From positions 1,798,001-1,862,000 of the forward strand of contig NZ_LT629765.1 in NCBI RefSeq assembly GCF_900105305.1: a stretch of 64,000 nucleotides of DNA. The letters are read 5' to 3'. The notes beneath the pieces are model-generated. The model saw only the letters and a program-made list of their open reading frames with translations, was not told the DNA's origin and made no database searches. Below are positions 30,359 through 41,068 of the stretch, piece by piece (position 1 is the stretch's first letter; the number at the start of each line of letters is the position of its first letter). Position numbers and translations under genes: made by a program. Source of the stretch: Corynebacterium timonense (lineage in GTDB: Bacteria > Actinomycetota > Actinomycetes > Mycobacteriales > Mycobacteriaceae).

Positions 30359-32520
30359 TTACTCTAGCGCACCGCCCTCGGCCGCGCCGGGGTGTGCGGT
30401 CGACTCCACCGCGGGGAGGGGGTCGGAGCCGCTTCGTTGGGCGTCGAGACGCATCGCGCGAAGCTCGGCCTCGGAGAACTGCTCGTTGACCGCGAAGATG
30501 ACGGTGGAGCCCTTGCGGTACACCGCGGTCGCCCCCGGGGCCGTCCACAGGCCCTTAATCAGCTCGTAGTTGGGAAACTGCTCCCACCAGAAGGGCTCGG
30601 GGCTGAGCAGGAAAAACTTCACGTTGAGGTCGCGCGCCGCGAGGTCGGCGATCGTGTCTGCCTCCGGGTCGCCGCGGCGCCCGTTGCCGAGCATGTCCGC
30701 GTGCCAGTAGAGCGTGTCAAAGCTCGCGCCGCGCCCGCCCGTCGGCCACAGGTAGTGCCGCGAGATCGTGGGCACGCCGTTGTAGGCGTAGATCCAGGAG
30801 TGGCCGTCGGCGGGGTCGCCCATGGTGTAGCCCTCCCAGGCGGCAGGCTGCGTGGCCAGCCAGTCGAACGCGAGCAGGTCGTCGTCGTTGACCATGCGCC
30901 CGCCCACGCGCACCGCTCGGTAGCTCGCCTCGGCGCCCTCGGCGGCGCGGTCGTGCACCCACCACGCGGCCCCCGCGCCGGCGACAAGCGCGACCACTGT
31001 AGAGGCGGCCGCGCTTGCCCTCACCCACCGGGGCGAACCGCTGCGCGCCGCGAGCGGGGCGAGAGTAAGCAGCCGGATCATCGCCGCGACGCCGATCGCG
31101 GCGCCGGCGACGGTGAGCATCGCCACCGGTAGCACGAGGCGGTGGGCGGCGTTGTAGTGCAGCCCGGTGAGGACCGAGAGAATCTCGCCCCCCACCCCGT
31201 CGAAGGGCACAAGCGCGTGGACGGCGGCGGCCACGGACAGGGCGTAGAACAGCACGGGCCACGCCTGGCCGCGCCACAGCAGCGTCACGAGCGCGCCGAG
31301 GCCCGCGAGCCACAGCAGCGTCACCACCGAGAAATCGGGGAAGAACTCCGACACGTGGCGCGTGTTCAGGCCGATCACCGCGCTCCACGGCTCGGTAATG
31401 CCGGTGTCGGTCGAGCTGTCCCAGCCCGCGACCTCCTCCGCCTGCTGCGAGCCAGCCATCGCCTGCGGTACGTAGAGCACCACGGACACCAGGGCGGGCA
31501 CCGCAAGCCAGACGAGGTCCATCAGCCGCGAACGGGCGGGGCGGATGAGCAAGCTGGTCAGCCAGAACAGGGCGACCGGCAGCGCGATGTAGGTCACCGC
31601 CGACGGGTGCACCTGCAGCACGCCGACGAATGCCAGCGCCGCGGGCAGCGCGAGCGCCCGCCGGTACGGCACCGCGCAGAAGAGGTAGACGACGGCACCG
31701 GCCATGGAGGCGGCGACCACGTACGGCCACATGCCCACGTAGTCCGCCACCCAGATGGGCGGGGCCACGTAGATCGCGGCCGCGGCGATGCCCCCGGCGA
31801 TCTGCGCCGTCAGCCCCCGCGAGCGCAGCGCCGCGAAGACGAGGCACGCCATGGACACCGGCAGCGCCGCCCCCACGAGCACCGTCGTGGCGATGTTCAC
31901 CGCGGGGATCGGCTCCAGCCCCGCCGCCTCGGCAAAGAGGGCGACCGCCGCGTGGTAGGCCGAGGGGTAGAGCAGGTCGGCGTGGGTTTCGACGTTCTGC
32001 AGCTCGCCCATGCGCGTGGGCGAGGCGACGCCTTCTTCCATGATGAACCGGACCACGTTGGCGTGCCACTGCGAGTCCCAGCCCTGCACGATGTTGCCCA
32101 CGCCGTGGGGCAGGCGCACGAGCCAATTCAGCCGGTCCCCGATGAGCATCCAGGCGCCGAGCACCACGCCCGCGGCCGGGAGCAGCCACGAGGGGTCGAC
32201 GATGCTGGCGGCGCGCCAGTCCCCCGGCCACAGCGCCGCCCGCCAGCTGCCGGCCCCCGCCTGCGCGCGCGCCGGGCAAAGGCCCAGCGCCACAGCCCCG
32301 CCGCGGCGACGGCGAGCAGCAGCGTGATGGACAACGTCAGCCACCCAAACCGCGCGCCCACCCCGCCCCACATCCAGGCGCTCAACCCGACAAGCCCGAA
32401 GGTGGCGGGGATTGAGGCGGCGACGGCGGCGGGCACCCGCGCGCCCGCGATCCAGGTGACCACGAACCCGGGGAGGACGAAGACAAGGAGGCCAAGAACC
32501 ACCGTCCCTGCTAGTGCCAT
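30359..32520 (-). pseudogene. Large DUF6541-like membrane protein, interrupted by a frameshift
   Basis: The first 83 codons from the ATG at 32520 (MALAGTVVLGLLVFVLPGFV) encode two or three membrane helices. After about 32265 the reading frame is lost, and the homologous continuation (DWRAASIVDPSWLLPAAGVV, then ten or more helices and a soluble C-terminal domain) lies in another frame through to the stop at 30359. The span is 2162 bases; adding one base gives 2163, or 721 codons, so one base seems to be missing in the cgcgcgcgc tract near 32263-32272. The intact family is a multi-pass envelope protein, possibly a glycosyltransferase-C type enzyme. It may be a true pseudogene or a sequencing error. 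Confidence 0.75.
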
Positions 32521-32584
32521 CGCCTCGTCCTTCCCGTCGCCGCGCCCCGCGCGGGGCGCACTCCGCGTAACACACGCATTATAT

Positions 32585-33511
32585 TCAGCTGCCCGAAGGA
32601 GCCCTGTTCCGACGCGCTTCGTCCTCGTCGCGGCGCGCCCGTGTTGCGCGGATGCGCTCAGCGTAGTCCGCCTCCGCCGGGTAGCTCACCCCGGTCAGCG
32701 TCAGCCCGCGCGCGGGCGCAAGCCGCACCTCGGCGCAACGCTCACGCTCCCCCAGCAGCGCCCCTACCCACGTCGCGTCGCGAGCGCCCTCGCCCACCTG
32801 CAGGCACGACGCGACGAGCGCGCGCACCATGTTCCAGCAGAAGGCGTCGGCGCGCACGTGGGCCTCGTAGAGGTCGGGCTCATCGCGTGTCGACGCCTCC
32901 ACCCACCGCATCTGGGTCACCTCCCGCACCGTCGTCGCGTGCGGGCGCGGCTTGCAAAACGCCGCATAATCGTGCAGGCCCACGACGAGGTCGGCGGCGG
33001 CCTGCATCCGCTCGATGTTCACCGGCTTCGGCCACACAGCGGTGTCCGCCCGGCGGGTCGGCAGCGCCCCGGCCGGGTTGGTGGTCACCCGATACACGTA
33101 GCTGCGCTCCAGGGCGGCGAATCGGGCGTCGAAAAGCGGGTGCGCCTCGGTGACCTTGTACACCCGCACGTCCTCGGGGAGGAACTTGGCCAGGCGGCGC
33201 ACGAGGTTGCCGGGGCGGCCATCGATGAAGCGCTGCTCGAGGCTCGCGCGCGGGACGTCGAGGTGCGCGACCTGGCCGGTGGCGTGGACGCCGGCGTCGG
33301 TGCGCCCCGCCACCGTCAGCTGCGCGGGCGCGCGCAGGATGGTGCTCAGCGCGTCCTCGAGCGTGCCCTGGACCGTGCGGGTGGGCGTGCCGTCGGGCGC
33401 GTCCTTTTGCCGGGCCCAGCCGTGGAAGTCGGTGCCGTCGTAGGCGATGTCGAGGCGGAGCCGGAGCGTGTCGGCGGCGCCGTTCGGGGTGGGGGTGGTC
33501 ACGGCCCTCAC
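32585..33511 (-). CDS. truA: tRNA pseudouridine synthase A
   Basis: A 308-aa enzyme that makes pseudouridine at positions 38-40 of tRNA anticodon stems. The catalytic aspartate is in VAGRTDAGVHATGQVAH; LRLDIAYDGTDFHGWARQ is the conserved N-terminal strand. The GTG at 33511 is preferred because GGGAGGG lies eight bases upstream; another GTG three codons later is possible. It follows rplQ, separated by a terminator hairpin, as in other actinobacteria. Confidence 0.96.
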   Translation of the reverse strand: MRAVTTPTPNGAADTLRLRLDIAYDGTDFHGWARQKDAPDGTPTRTVQGTLEDALSTILRAPAQLTVAGRTDAGVHATGQVAHLDVPRASLEQRFIDGRPGNLVRRLAKFLPEDVRVYKVTEAHPLFDARFAALERSYVYRVTTNPAGALPTRRADTAVWPKPVNIERMQAAADLVVGLHDYAAFCKPRPHATTVREVTQMRWVEASTRDEPDLYEAHVRADAFCWNMVRALVASCLQVGEGARDATWVGALLGERERCAEVRLAPARGLTLTGVSYPAEADYAERIRATRARRDEDEARRNRAPSGS

Positions 33512-33535
33512 ACTAGCAACCCTCCCTCACGCGAA

Positions 33536-33569
33536 CACCCCGCCTGGCTCCGGGGAACCAGGCGGGGTG
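33536..33569 (-). terminator. Terminator between rplQ and truA
   Basis: A perfect 12-bp stem: caccccgcctgg (33536-33547) with ccaggcggggtg (33558-33569) and a ten-base loop. It ends the rpoA-rplQ transcript; readthrough would be needed for truA unless truA has its own promoter. Confidence 0.8.
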
Positions 33570-33585
33570 CGCGGGTGCGGGGAGA

Positions 33586-34122
33586 CTAGTTGTCCGTGGT
33601 CTCCTCGTCGGCCTCAGACACGGCCTCAGCCTCAGCCTCAGCCTCAGCTTCGTCAGCCTCAGCCTCAGCCTCAGCCTCGTCAGCCTTGGCCTCCTCGGCC
33701 TTCGCCTTCTCGGCCTCCTTGGAGGCGGCGGCGCGGGCGGTGCGGGTCGCCTCGGCGGAGACGGTCTCTTCGAGGACGAGGGAGATGTGGGTCATCGGGG
33801 CGTTGTCGCCGGCGCGGTTCTCCAGCTTGATGGAGCGGGTGTAGCCGCCATCGCGGTTGGCGAACTTCGGGGCGAGCTCGTTGAACAGGTACGCGACGAT
33901 GTCCTTGTTCGGCAGCTCGGCGGCGACGGCGCGGCGGTCGGCCAGCGTGCCCTTCTTGGCCTTGGTGATCAGCTTCTCTGCGTAGGGGCGCAGGACCTTG
34001 GCCTTGGCTGCGGTCGTTGTGATGGCTCCGTGCTCGAAGAGGGACTGGGCCAGGTTAGAAACGATGTGCTTCTGGTGGCTGGCGGACCCTCCGAGACGGG
34101 CACCCTTCTTAGGGGTAGGCAT
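33586..34122 (-). CDS. rplQ: 50S ribosomal protein L17
   Basis: A 178-aa L17 ([20 protein letters not shown]). The conserved core ends near residue 125. The remaining 50 residues are an Ala/Glu/Lys-rich tail ([16 protein letters not shown]) encoded by a GCCTCA hexamer repeat. L17 tails of this kind occur in corynebacteria but vary in length. It follows rpoA by about 60 bases. Confidence 0.96.
   Translation of the reverse strand: MPTPKKGARLGGSASHQKHIVSNLAQSLFEHGAITTTAAKAKVLRPYAEKLITKAKKGTLADRRAVAAELPNKDIVAYLFNELAPKFANRDGGYTRSIKLENRAGDNAPMTHISLVLEETVSAEATRTARAAASKEAEKAKAEEAKADEAEAEAEADEAEAEAEAEAVSEADEETTDN
33622..33687 (-). repeat. GCCTCA hexamer repeat in the L17 tail
   Basis: Roughly ten GCCTCA-like units, interrupted by two tcg/ttcg variants, encode alternating Ala and Glu near the L17 C-terminus. 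In-frame slippage could change the tail length without loss of function. Confidence 0.75.
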
Positions 34123-34167
34123 GTTCGTACTCCTCGTTGCGGTTAGGTGAGCGCGTGCTCGGTGGTG

Positions 34168-35181
34168 TTACTCGGTCTCGTCCGCGCTGACGTCGACGTA
34201 GTCGCCGGTTTCGGCGTCGTAGCCCTCGATCTGAGTCGGGTCGAAATCTTCCGGGGCGTCCTTCAGGGTCAGGCCCAGGGAGGCGAGCTTGATCTTCACC
34301 TCATTGATGGACTTCTGGCCGAAGTTGCGGATGTCCAGCAGGTCGCTCTCGGTGCACTCAGCGAGCTCACCCACCGTGTGAATCTCCTGGCGCTTCAGGC
34401 AGTTGTAGGAGCGCACGGAGAAGTTCAGGTCCTCGATGGGCAGGTTGTAGGCCGCGATGTACTCGGTCTCCTGCGGGGAGGGGCCAATCTCGATGCCCTC
34501 GGCGGCGGTGTTCAGCTCGCGGGCGAGGCCGAACAGCTCGACGAGGGTGGAGCCGGCGGACGCGAGGGCGTCGCGGGCCGTGATGGAGTTCTTGGTCTCC
34601 ACATCGATCACCAGGCGGTCAAAGTCGGTGCGCTGCTCAACACGGGTGGCCTCCACCTTGTAGGCGACGCGGGTCACCGGGGAGTAGATCTGGTCGACCG
34701 GGATGCGGCCGACCTCGCCGCCAGCGCTGGGCACAGCCGGGACGTAGCCGCGGCCGCGCTCGACGATGAGCTCCATCTCGAGGCGCGCCTGCTCGTTGAG
34801 CGAGGCGATGTGCAGGTCCGGGTTGTGGACCTCCACCCCGGCGGGCAGCTCAATGTCGCCCGCGGTGACGTCGCCAGGCCCCTGCTTGGACAGGTACATG
34901 ACCACCGGCTCGTCGGAGTCGGAGGACAGGACAATGTCCTTGACGTTGAGGATGATCTCGGACACGTTCTCCTTGATGCCGTTGATCGTGGTGAACTCGT
35001 GGAGCACGCCATCGATCTTGATGGAGGTCACGGCCGCGCCCGGGATGGACGACAGCAGCGTGCGGCGCAAGGAGTTGCCGAGGGTGTAGCCGAAACCGGG
35101 CTCGAGCGGCTCGATGACGAACTTCGAACGGTTGGTGTCGATGTATTCCTCGGTCAGCTGGGGGCGCTGCGAGATGAGCAT
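34168..35181 (-). CDS. rpoA: DNA-directed RNA polymerase subunit alpha
   Basis: A 337-aa alpha subunit ([20 protein letters not shown]). The N-terminal domain holds the dimerisation segment [20 protein letters not shown], and the C-terminal domain the DNA-binding [17 protein letters not shown]. The ATG at 35181 follows AAAGGAG; the frame extends seven codons upstream without a better site. Part of the rpsM-rpsK-rpsD-rpoA-rplQ group. Confidence 0.98.
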   Translation of the reverse strand: MLISQRPQLTEEYIDTNRSKFVIEPLEPGFGYTLGNSLRRTLLSSIPGAAVTSIKIDGVLHEFTTINGIKENVSEIILNVKDIVLSSDSDEPVVMYLSKQGPGDVTAGDIELPAGVEVHNPDLHIASLNEQARLEMELIVERGRGYVPAVPSAGGEVGRIPVDQIYSPVTRVAYKVEATRVEQRTDFDRLVIDVETKNSITARDALASAGSTLVELFGLARELNTAAEGIEIGPSPQETEYIAAYNLPIEDLNFSVRSYNCLKRQEIHTVGELAECTESDLLDIRNFGQKSINEVKIKLASLGLTLKDAPEDFDPTQIEGYDAETGDYVDVSADETE

Positions 35182-35315
35182 GTGCTTCTCCTTTGTCGGC
35201 AACCACTATTTGATGCCGGTAGGAACGGGTGCTGGAAAATTGGAAGATTTCGCGCCTGAGGCGGTGGCCCCGGGCAGGGGTCGCGCCGGCGCGGGGTGAA
35301 GTGCCTGTACCTAGG

Positions 35316-35921
35316 CTACTTCGAGTAAAGCTCGACGATCAGCTGCTCCTGCAGCGGAACCTCGATCTGAGCGCGCTCGGGCAGCTGGTGCACGAGAATG
35401 CGCAGGGTCTCCGGCACGACCTGGAGCCAGGCCGGCACGACGGAGTCGACCAGGTTGTCCTGGGCCTCCTCGAACCACAGCATGCCGCGGGACTTCTCGC
35501 GGACGTCGACGATGTCGTACTGGGACACGCGGTAGGACGGGACGTTGGTCTTCTTGCCGTTGACCGTGAAGTGGCCGTGGGAGACCAGCTGGCGGGCCTG
35601 GCGGCGGGTGCGGGCCAGGCCAGCTCGGTAAACGACGTTGTCCAGGCGGGACTCCAGGAGGATCAGCAGGTTGTCGCCGGTCTTGCCGGGAAGGCGGTTC
35701 GCCTCCTCGTAGTAGCGGCGGAACTGCTTCTCCATGACGCCGTAGGTGAAGCGGGCTTTCTGCTTCTCCTGCAGCTGGAGCAGGTACTCGGACTCCTTGA
35801 TGCGGGCGCGGCCAGCCTGCCCCGGGGGGTAGGGGCGACGCTCGAAGGACAGGTCGCCGCCGACGAGGTCGACGCGGAGGCGACGGGACTTACGGGTAGC
35901 AGGGCCGGTATAACGAGCCAT
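35316..35921 (-). CDS. rpsD: 30S ribosomal protein S4
   Basis: A 201-aa primary 16S-binding protein (MARYTGPATRKSRRLRVDLV) with an S4 RNA-binding domain (ESRLDNVVYRAGLARTRRQA). It lacks a zinc-binding cysteine set, the Cys-minus type of S4. It lies 135 bases upstream of rpoA in the same direction. Confidence 0.98.
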   Translation of the reverse strand: MARYTGPATRKSRRLRVDLVGGDLSFERRPYPPGQAGRARIKESEYLLQLQEKQKARFTYGVMEKQFRRYYEEANRLPGKTGDNLLILLESRLDNVVYRAGLARTRRQARQLVSHGHFTVNGKKTNVPSYRVSQYDIVDVREKSRGMLWFEEAQDNLVDSVVPAWLQVVPETLRILVHQLPERAQIEVPLQEQLIVELYSK

Positions 35922-35946
35922 GGTGTTTTACCTCTTCCTTTCTGCC

Positions 35947-36351
35947 TTAAACGCGACGACGCTTCGGCGGACGGCAGCCGTTGAAGGGCTGCGGCGTCAC
36001 GTCGGAGATCGAGGACACCTCGAGGCCGGCGGCCTGGAGCGAACGGATGGCGGTCTCACGGCCGGAGCCCGGACCCTTGACAAAGACGTCAACCTTCTTC
36101 ATGCCGTGGTCCATCGCCTTGCGGGCGGCGTTCTCCGCCGCCATCTGGGCTGCGAAGGGGGTGGACTTGCGGGAGCCCTTGAAGCCGACGTGGCCGGAGG
36201 ACGCCCACGAGATCACGGCACCGTTCGGGTCCGTAATAGACACGATGGTGTTGTTGAACGTGGACTTGATGTATGCGTGGCCAGCGGCCACATTCTTCTT
36301 GACGACGCGGCGGCCACCACGGCGCGCGCCGGAACGAGTCTTCGGAGGCAT
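35947..36351 (-). CDS. rpsK: 30S ribosomal protein S11
   Basis: A 134-aa S11 ([20 protein letters not shown]) with the conserved [18 protein letters not shown] and the C-terminal [13 protein letters not shown]. It lies three bases after rpsM and 25 bases before rpsD in one operon. Confidence 0.98.
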   Translation of the reverse strand: MPPKTRSGARRGGRRVVKKNVAAGHAYIKSTFNNTIVSITDPNGAVISWASSGHVGFKGSRKSTPFAAQMAAENAARKAMDHGMKKVDVFVKGPGSGRETAIRSLQAAGLEVSSISDVTPQPFNGCRPPKRRRV

Positions 36352-36354
36352 GTG

Positions 36355-36723
36355 TTACTTCTTCTTTCCTGCGATAGTCTTCTTCGGTCCCTTACGCGTA
36401 CGCGCGTTCGTCTTGGTGCGCTGACCGCGCACCGGGAGGCCGCGGCGGTGACGCAGACCCTGGTAGGAGCCGATTTCGATCTTGCGGCGGATGTCGGCCT
36501 GGACCTCGCGGCGGAGGTCGCCCTCCACGGTGTAGGAGGACTCGATGGCGTCGCGGAGCGCGGCGAGCTGCTCGTCGCTCAGGTTATCCGTGCGCAGGTC
36601 AGGAGAAATGCCCGTCTTCTCGAGCAGTTCCTTGGAACGGGTTGCGCCGATTCCGTAGATGTAGGTGAGTGCGATCTCCATGCGCTTGTTGCGCGGAAGA
36701 TCCACACCAGCGAGACGTGCCAT
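36355..36723 (-). CDS. rpsM: 30S ribosomal protein S13
   Basis: A 122-aa S13 ([20 protein letters not shown]) with the helix-two-turn-helix [18 protein letters not shown] and the basic tail [15 protein letters not shown] that contacts tRNA. It starts the rpsM-rplQ gene group, separated from infA by about 180 bases with two hairpins. Confidence 0.98.
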   Translation of the reverse strand: MARLAGVDLPRNKRMEIALTYIYGIGATRSKELLEKTGISPDLRTDNLSDEQLAALRDAIESSYTVEGDLRREVQADIRRKIEIGSYQGLRHRRGLPVRGQRTKTNARTRKGPKKTIAGKKK

Positions 36724-36829
36724 GTGGGACGTACCTTTCAGGTTGTTACGGTGGTTTTCTCCCTACTCGTCCGCGCCACGCGACTCCTTACCCGGCCCTC
36801 ACCGGATGATGGGTCGTGGTATCGCACGG

Positions 36830-36884
36830 CTCCGGCCACCGTGGCCGGAGGTAAAAGACGCACACCCGCCGGAGCGGGGATGCG
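36830..36884 (-). terminator. Two hairpins between infA and rpsM
   Basis: In the minus-strand direction a hairpin at 36859-36884 (core cccgc / gcggg) is followed by TCTTTT, a good intrinsic terminator after infA. A second, perfect 10-bp palindrome (ctccggccac / gtggccggag, 36830-36850) follows before rpsM. The pair could end the infA transcript or act as an attenuator for the ribosomal operon. Confidence 0.65.
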
Positions 36885-36907
36885 TTTGGGTAAGGAGGCT
36901 TGTCTTC

Positions 36908-37126
36908 TTACTTGTAGCGGTAGGTAATACGCCCGCGGTCCAGGTCGTACGGGGACAGCTCCACGACGACGCGGTCCTCGGGGAGGATACGGATGTAGTG
37001 CTGGCGCATCTTGCCGCTGATGTGAGCAAGGACTTCGTGCCCGTTGTCGAGCTCGACACGGAACATAGCGTTCTTCAAGGGCTCGACGATGCGGCCCTCG
37101 ACCTCAATAGCGCCTTCTTTTGCCAT
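36908..37126 (-). CDS. infA: Translation initiation factor IF-1
   Basis: A 72-aa S1-fold protein ([20 protein letters not shown]) that blocks the ribosomal A site during initiation. The ATG at 37126 gives the family length; the frame extends seven codons upstream (MLEEVEC) but this is not conserved. No rpmJ follows, unlike many bacteria. Confidence 0.97.
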   Translation of the reverse strand: MAKEGAIEVEGRIVEPLKNAMFRVELDNGHEVLAHISGKMRQHYIRILPEDRVVVELSPYDLDRGRITYRYK

Positions 37127-37234
37127 ACACTCCACTTCCTCGAGCACCGTTTGTGCTGGTTACGTGCGTATTTCCGGGATTGCTACACCGTGCGCGCGAG
37201 CCGGTATCCTCCGCTCGCCGCGCACAGAAACGCT

Positions 37235-37263
37235 AGTTTATCCCTTTACCAGCACAAACACAA
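37235..37263 (-). promoter_or_regulatory. Predicted infA promoter
   Basis: On the minus strand: -35 TTGTGT (37263-37258), a 17-base spacer and -10 TAAACT (37240-37235), about 110 bases upstream of the infA ATG. It overlaps the 3' untranslated region of the upstream L,D-transpeptidase gene. Confidence 0.55.
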
Positions 37264-37282
37264 ACCCGAGCTGCGGCGCGGG

Positions 37283-38086
37283 CTAATAGACGTAGACCTT
37301 GTCGCCGATCTGCAGGTCGTTGAAGTAGCGCTGCGCGTCTCCGCGGTACATGCGGATGCACCCGTGCGACAGAATCGTGGGGTCACCCTGGTGGAACGCG
37401 ATGCCGTTGTTGGTGAAGTACGTGGCGTACGGCATCGGCGCGTTGCCAAACTCCCAGGAAATCTCGTCCTTGACCTTGCGGTTGACATAGAAGGTGCCGC
37501 GGGGCGTCTCGTACCCCGGCTTGCCCGGCCCGATCGTCGCCGCCTGGTAGTACATCGTGCCGCCCTGCTGCAACCACGACCGGCGCCCATCGATGTCGAT
37601 GCAGGCCTTCGCGTCCTTCGGGCAGGGGCCGTAGTCAAAAGCCGGCGCGGCGGGCGCCGGAGCCGGGGCCGCCGGGGCCGGCGCAGGTGCCGGCGCCGGG
37701 GCGGGCTTCGGGGTGCGCTGGGCGATCAGCCCGGGAAAGAACGTCTCCACCGCCTGATCGATCGCCGCCTTCGCCTGCGCCGGCGCCTGCGGGTTGATCG
37801 CCCCCAGGGCCTCCGCCTGCTGGATCAGCGTGGTGCGGGTGTTCCACGCCGCGTCCTGCGCCGCCTGATCCTGCTGCTTCGCCAGCTGTTCGAAGGCGGA
37901 GTTCACCTGGCCCACGAAACCCTGGAGGCTTCCGGCCGAGGAAGCGGAGCTGAGCTACTCCAGGGGAAGGGTCTGAGCCTCGGCCTGCGCGGCGAAGAGG
38001 GAGGCCGTCAGCCCCGCAAGCACAGCGGCGCTCGCAATGCGGCGGGTCGTCTGCGAGGGTTTCGAGTGGCGCGGAATGTACGACAT
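37283..38086 (-). pseudogene. Exported L,D-transpeptidase interrupted by an in-frame TAG
   Basis: From the ATG at 38086 the frame encodes a signal peptide (MSYIPRHSKPSQTTRRIASA, cleavage near AQAEA), then a TAG stop at codon 44 (37957-37955). The frame then continues without shift into a helical segment, an Ala/Pro linker and a YkuD catalytic domain with SHGCIRMYRG, whose cysteine is the nucleophile that makes 3-3 peptidoglycan cross-links. Read through, it would be 267 aa. A GTG at 37915 could restart a 210-aa form, but it would lack an export signal. It may be a null allele or a base-call error. Confidence 0.8.
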
Positions 38087-38144
38087 GCGCTCAGTATAAC
38101 GCCCCCTCCGTTACATTTCGGAGTTTCGCCCCCTCCGCGCGCAC

Positions 38145-38939
38145 TCAGACAGGACGCGGAGTGAGGATGCGCGGGCCCTGCGCCGTCGCCGCAACCGTGT
38201 GCTCCCAGTGAGCGGCGGGCGCCTTGTCGCGCGTCACCACGGTCCAGTCGTCGTCGCACACCTCGCTGTCGGTTCCGCCCCCGAGGATGAGCATCGGCTC
38301 GATCGCGAGCACGGAGCCCTCCTGGATCCGGGGACCGCGGTGCGGGCGCCCCTCGTTCGGCAGAAAGGGGTCTTCGTGCATGCTGTGGCCAATTCCGTGC
38401 CCGCCGTAGCCGTCGAGGATCCCCAGGGCGACGCCGAAGCGCTCTTCGGCCCGCCGTGTCGCCACCTCGAGCGCGTGCGAGACATCCGTCAGCCGGTTGC
38501 CGGGCACCATCGCCTTCATCCCCTCGGCGAGGACCCACTCGGTCGCACGATTGAGCTTATCGACGTCCGGCGCAAGCGCCCCGACCCCGAACGACCACGC
38601 GGAGTCCCCCACCCACCCGTCGAGGGTGGCGCCGCAATCGATGGAGACGAGGTCGCCCTCCTCGAGCACGGTGGCGGCGTCGGGGATCCCGTGCACCACC
38701 ACGTCGTTCACCGAGGCGCAGATGGAGGCGGGGAAACCCTCGTAGCCGAGAAACGTCGGCGTGGCGCCGTGGCTACGGATGACCTCTTCGGCCACCCGGT
38801 CCAGCTCCTGGGTGCTCACGCCGGGCGCCGCGGCCTCGCGCACCTTCACCAGGGCCTCCCCCACGACGCGGCCTGCGGCCTCCATGGCGTCGAGCTCGCT
38901 CGGGGTCTTGGCCGGGATTGCACGGCGGCGAAAAACCAC
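38145..38939 (-). CDS. map: Methionine aminopeptidase
   Basis: A 264-aa type I enzyme that removes the initiator methionine from nascent proteins. The metal ligands are visible in [20 protein letters not shown] (two Asp), [13 protein letters not shown] (His), and LAIEPML (Glu), with a C-terminal Glu in the last strand. It follows adk by 41 bases, the usual secY-adk-map order. Confidence 0.97.
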   Translation of the reverse strand: MVFRRRAIPAKTPSELDAMEAAGRVVGEALVKVREAAAPGVSTQELDRVAEEVIRSHGATPTFLGYEGFPASICASVNDVVVHGIPDAATVLEEGDLVSIDCGATLDGWVGDSAWSFGVGALAPDVDKLNRATEWVLAEGMKAMVPGNRLTDVSHALEVATRRAEERFGVALGILDGYGGHGIGHSMHEDPFLPNEGRPHRGPRIQEGSVLAIEPMLILGGGTDSEVCDDDWTVVTRDKAPAAHWEHTVAATAQGPRILTPRPV

Positions 38940-38980
38940 TGAGTGTTGTCTCCTTTGTGGCGTCGGTAAGCGAGAAGCTG

Positions 38981-39526
38981 TTACTTGCCCAGCTTCTCCA
39001 TTGCTCGCGCGTTGACGTCGTCGACATCGCCGACGGCGTCGATGTTGATGATGGCGTCGCCGTAGTGCTCGATCAGCGGGGCTGTCTCGTCACGGTAGAC
39101 CCCGAGGCGGGTGCGGATGGTCTCCTCGTTGTCGTCGGCGCGGCCGCGGGCGAGCATGCGCTCGACGACGACCTCCTCTGCCACGACGAAGTTCAGCACA
39201 CCGTCGAGCTCGACGCCTTTGTTGCGGAGCAGATCGGCGAGGATCTCCGCCTGCTCCACGGTGCGGGGGAAGCCGTCGAGGAGGAAACCGTCCTTCGCAT
39301 CGTCCTCGTTGAGGCGGGCTTCGACCATGCGGGCGGTGACGTCGGTGGGAACGAGCTTACCGGCGTCAATGTACTGCTTCGCCTCAACACCCAGCGGGGT
39401 GCCCTCCCCGATGTTGGCGCGGAACAGGTCGCCGGTGGAGATGTGGGGCACGCCGAGCTTTTCGGAGAGAATCGCTGCCTGGGTGCCTTTGCCAGCACCG
39501 GGAGGGCCAAGGAGAACAAGACGCAT
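38981..39526 (-). CDS. adk: Adenylate kinase
   Basis: A 181-aa kinase converting AMP and ATP to two ADP. The P-loop is [15 protein letters not shown] and the AMP-binding helix contains [14 protein letters not shown]. It is the short actinobacterial form with a small lid. The ATG at 39526 overlaps the secY stop (TAATG), so expression is coupled. Confidence 0.97.
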   Translation of the reverse strand: MRLVLLGPPGAGKGTQAAILSEKLGVPHISTGDLFRANIGEGTPLGVEAKQYIDAGKLVPTDVTARMVEARLNEDDAKDGFLLDGFPRTVEQAEILADLLRNKGVELDGVLNFVVAEEVVVERMLARGRADDNEETIRTRLGVYRDETAPLIEHYGDAIINIDAVGDVDDVNARAMEKLGK

Positions 39527-40854
39527 TATCGCAAGAGTCCTTCGTAGTTGGATTGCAGAAGTTGAGATTCGATTTGCTTGACCGTGGTCAGGGCCACGGA
39601 CACCATAATCAGGATAGCCGTGCCGCCGAACGCGGTCATACCCATGTTGCCCGCGCCAGTGATGCCCGCGTCGAGCGCCAGGTTCGGCAGAATTGCGATG
39701 AGCGCGAGGTAGAGCGCGCCCACGAACAGCAGGCGGTTCATGACAAACCCGAGGTACTGCGCCGTCGGCCGGCCCGGGCGGATGCCGGGGATGAAGCCGC
39801 CGTACTTCTTCATGTTGTCCGCCTGCTCCACCGGGTCGTACTGGATGGAGACGTAGAAGTACGAGAAGAAGATGATCATGGCGAAGTACGCCACGATGTA
39901 CTGCCACGACGCCGGGTTCTGCAGCCACGACATCACGTTGTTCATCCACCAGTTATCCGGCGGGGTGGGGTTGTTCATCGTGACAATCTGGGTGATCAGC
40001 ACCGGCACGTACATCAGCGAGGAGGCGAAGATGACGGGGATGACGCCGGCCTGGTTGACCTTGAGCGGCAGATAGGTCGAGGACCCGCCGTACTGGCGGC
40101 GACCCACCATGCGCTTCGCGTACTGCACCGGAATGCGGCGCTGGCCCTGCTCCATGAAGATAATGCCCACGACCAGCACGATGACGGCCGCGATGACCAG
40201 GCCGAAGGTGAGTCCGCCCGCCTGGGTCAGGATGTTCGCGCCCTGCGCCGGCAGCTGGGTCGCGATACCGGCGAAAATGAGCAGCGACATACCGTTGCCG
40301 ACGCCCTTTTCGGTGATGATCTCGCCGAGCCACATGATGAGCACCGCGCCCGACGTCATGACGATGATCATCATGATCAGCGTCCACGCGGAGCGGTCCT
40401 CGACGAGGACCGGGGTTCCAGCGCCGAGGAGCTGCTCACGGTCAGCCAGGGCGACGATGCCGGCGGACTGCAGCAGCGCCAGCCCCACCGTGAGGTAGCG
40501 CGTGTACTGCGTCATCTTGGTCTGGCCGGCCTGCCCCTCCTTCTTCAGCTCTTCGAACTTCGGGATGACCACGGTGAGCAGTTGCACGATGATCGACGCC
40601 GTAATGTACGGCATGATACCGATGGCGAAGATCGACAGCTGCAGCAGCGCGCCGCCCGAGAACAGGGAGATGATCGAGAACATCGTCGCCGCGTCGCCGT
40701 CCTCGAGATCGCTGAGGCGCTGGCTAATCAGCCCGTAGTCCACACCGGGCGTGGGGATTTGCGCACCGATCCGGTACAGGATGATCAACGCGATCGTGAT
40801 AAGGATCTTTTTGCGCAGATCCGGGTCTTTAAACGCCTGAACAATAGCGGACAC
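39526..40854 (-). CDS. secY: Preprotein translocase subunit SecY
   Basis: A 442-aa ten-helix channel of the Sec machinery ([20 protein letters not shown]). The plug and lateral-gate helices are recognisable ([32 protein letters not shown]). It heads the secY-adk-map string and has its own promoter region after the rplO terminator. Confidence 0.98.
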   Translation of the reverse strand: MSAIVQAFKDPDLRKKILITIALIILYRIGAQIPTPGVDYGLISQRLSDLEDGDAATMFSIISLFSGGALLQLSIFAIGIMPYITASIIVQLLTVVIPKFEELKKEGQAGQTKMTQYTRYLTVGLALLQSAGIVALADREQLLGAGTPVLVEDRSAWTLIMMIIVMTSGAVLIMWLGEIITEKGVGNGMSLLIFAGIATQLPAQGANILTQAGGLTFGLVIAAVIVLVVGIIFMEQGQRRIPVQYAKRMVGRRQYGGSSTYLPLKVNQAGVIPVIFASSLMYVPVLITQIVTMNNPTPPDNWWMNNVMSWLQNPASWQYIVAYFAMIIFFSYFYVSIQYDPVEQADNMKKYGGFIPGIRPGRPTAQYLGFVMNRLLFVGALYLALIAILPNLALDAGITGAGNMGMTAFGGTAILIMVSVALTTVKQIESQLLQSNYEGLLR

Positions 40855-40994
40855 TAAGCCTCCTGGCTCCTCCCCCGGCCGGCGGGAGAATAGGACGTAC
40901 TGCTGCAGCGACGGCCGGGGCGCGACCCCGGTCCGGCTGAATTGACCCCCCTACCTTACCAGCCGCCCCCGCGAGAGCCACCTCGCCCGTCCCC

Positions 40995-41023
40995 TTTGTA
41001 CTTTTCCCCCAGTTTTTTGTCAG
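40995..41023 (-). promoter_or_regulatory. Predicted secY promoter
   Basis: Minus strand: -35 CTGACA (41023-41018), a 17-base spacer, and -10 TACAAA (41000-40995), about 140 bases upstream of secY in an AT-richer patch. It fits the rplO-secY gap, where a terminator lies just before it. Confidence 0.6.
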
Positions 41024-41068
41024 TTACTGCGCGGCGAGCACAGCACAGCACCGCTGCGCACAGCACAA

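Noticed and set aside
31142..33589. 815-aa plus-strand open frame over the DUF6541-like gene and truA
   Set aside because: Antisense shadow of two recognisable minus-strand genes.
33622..33687. CRISPR-like array
   Set aside because: The repeats are contiguous hexamers inside the rplQ coding region with no spacers.
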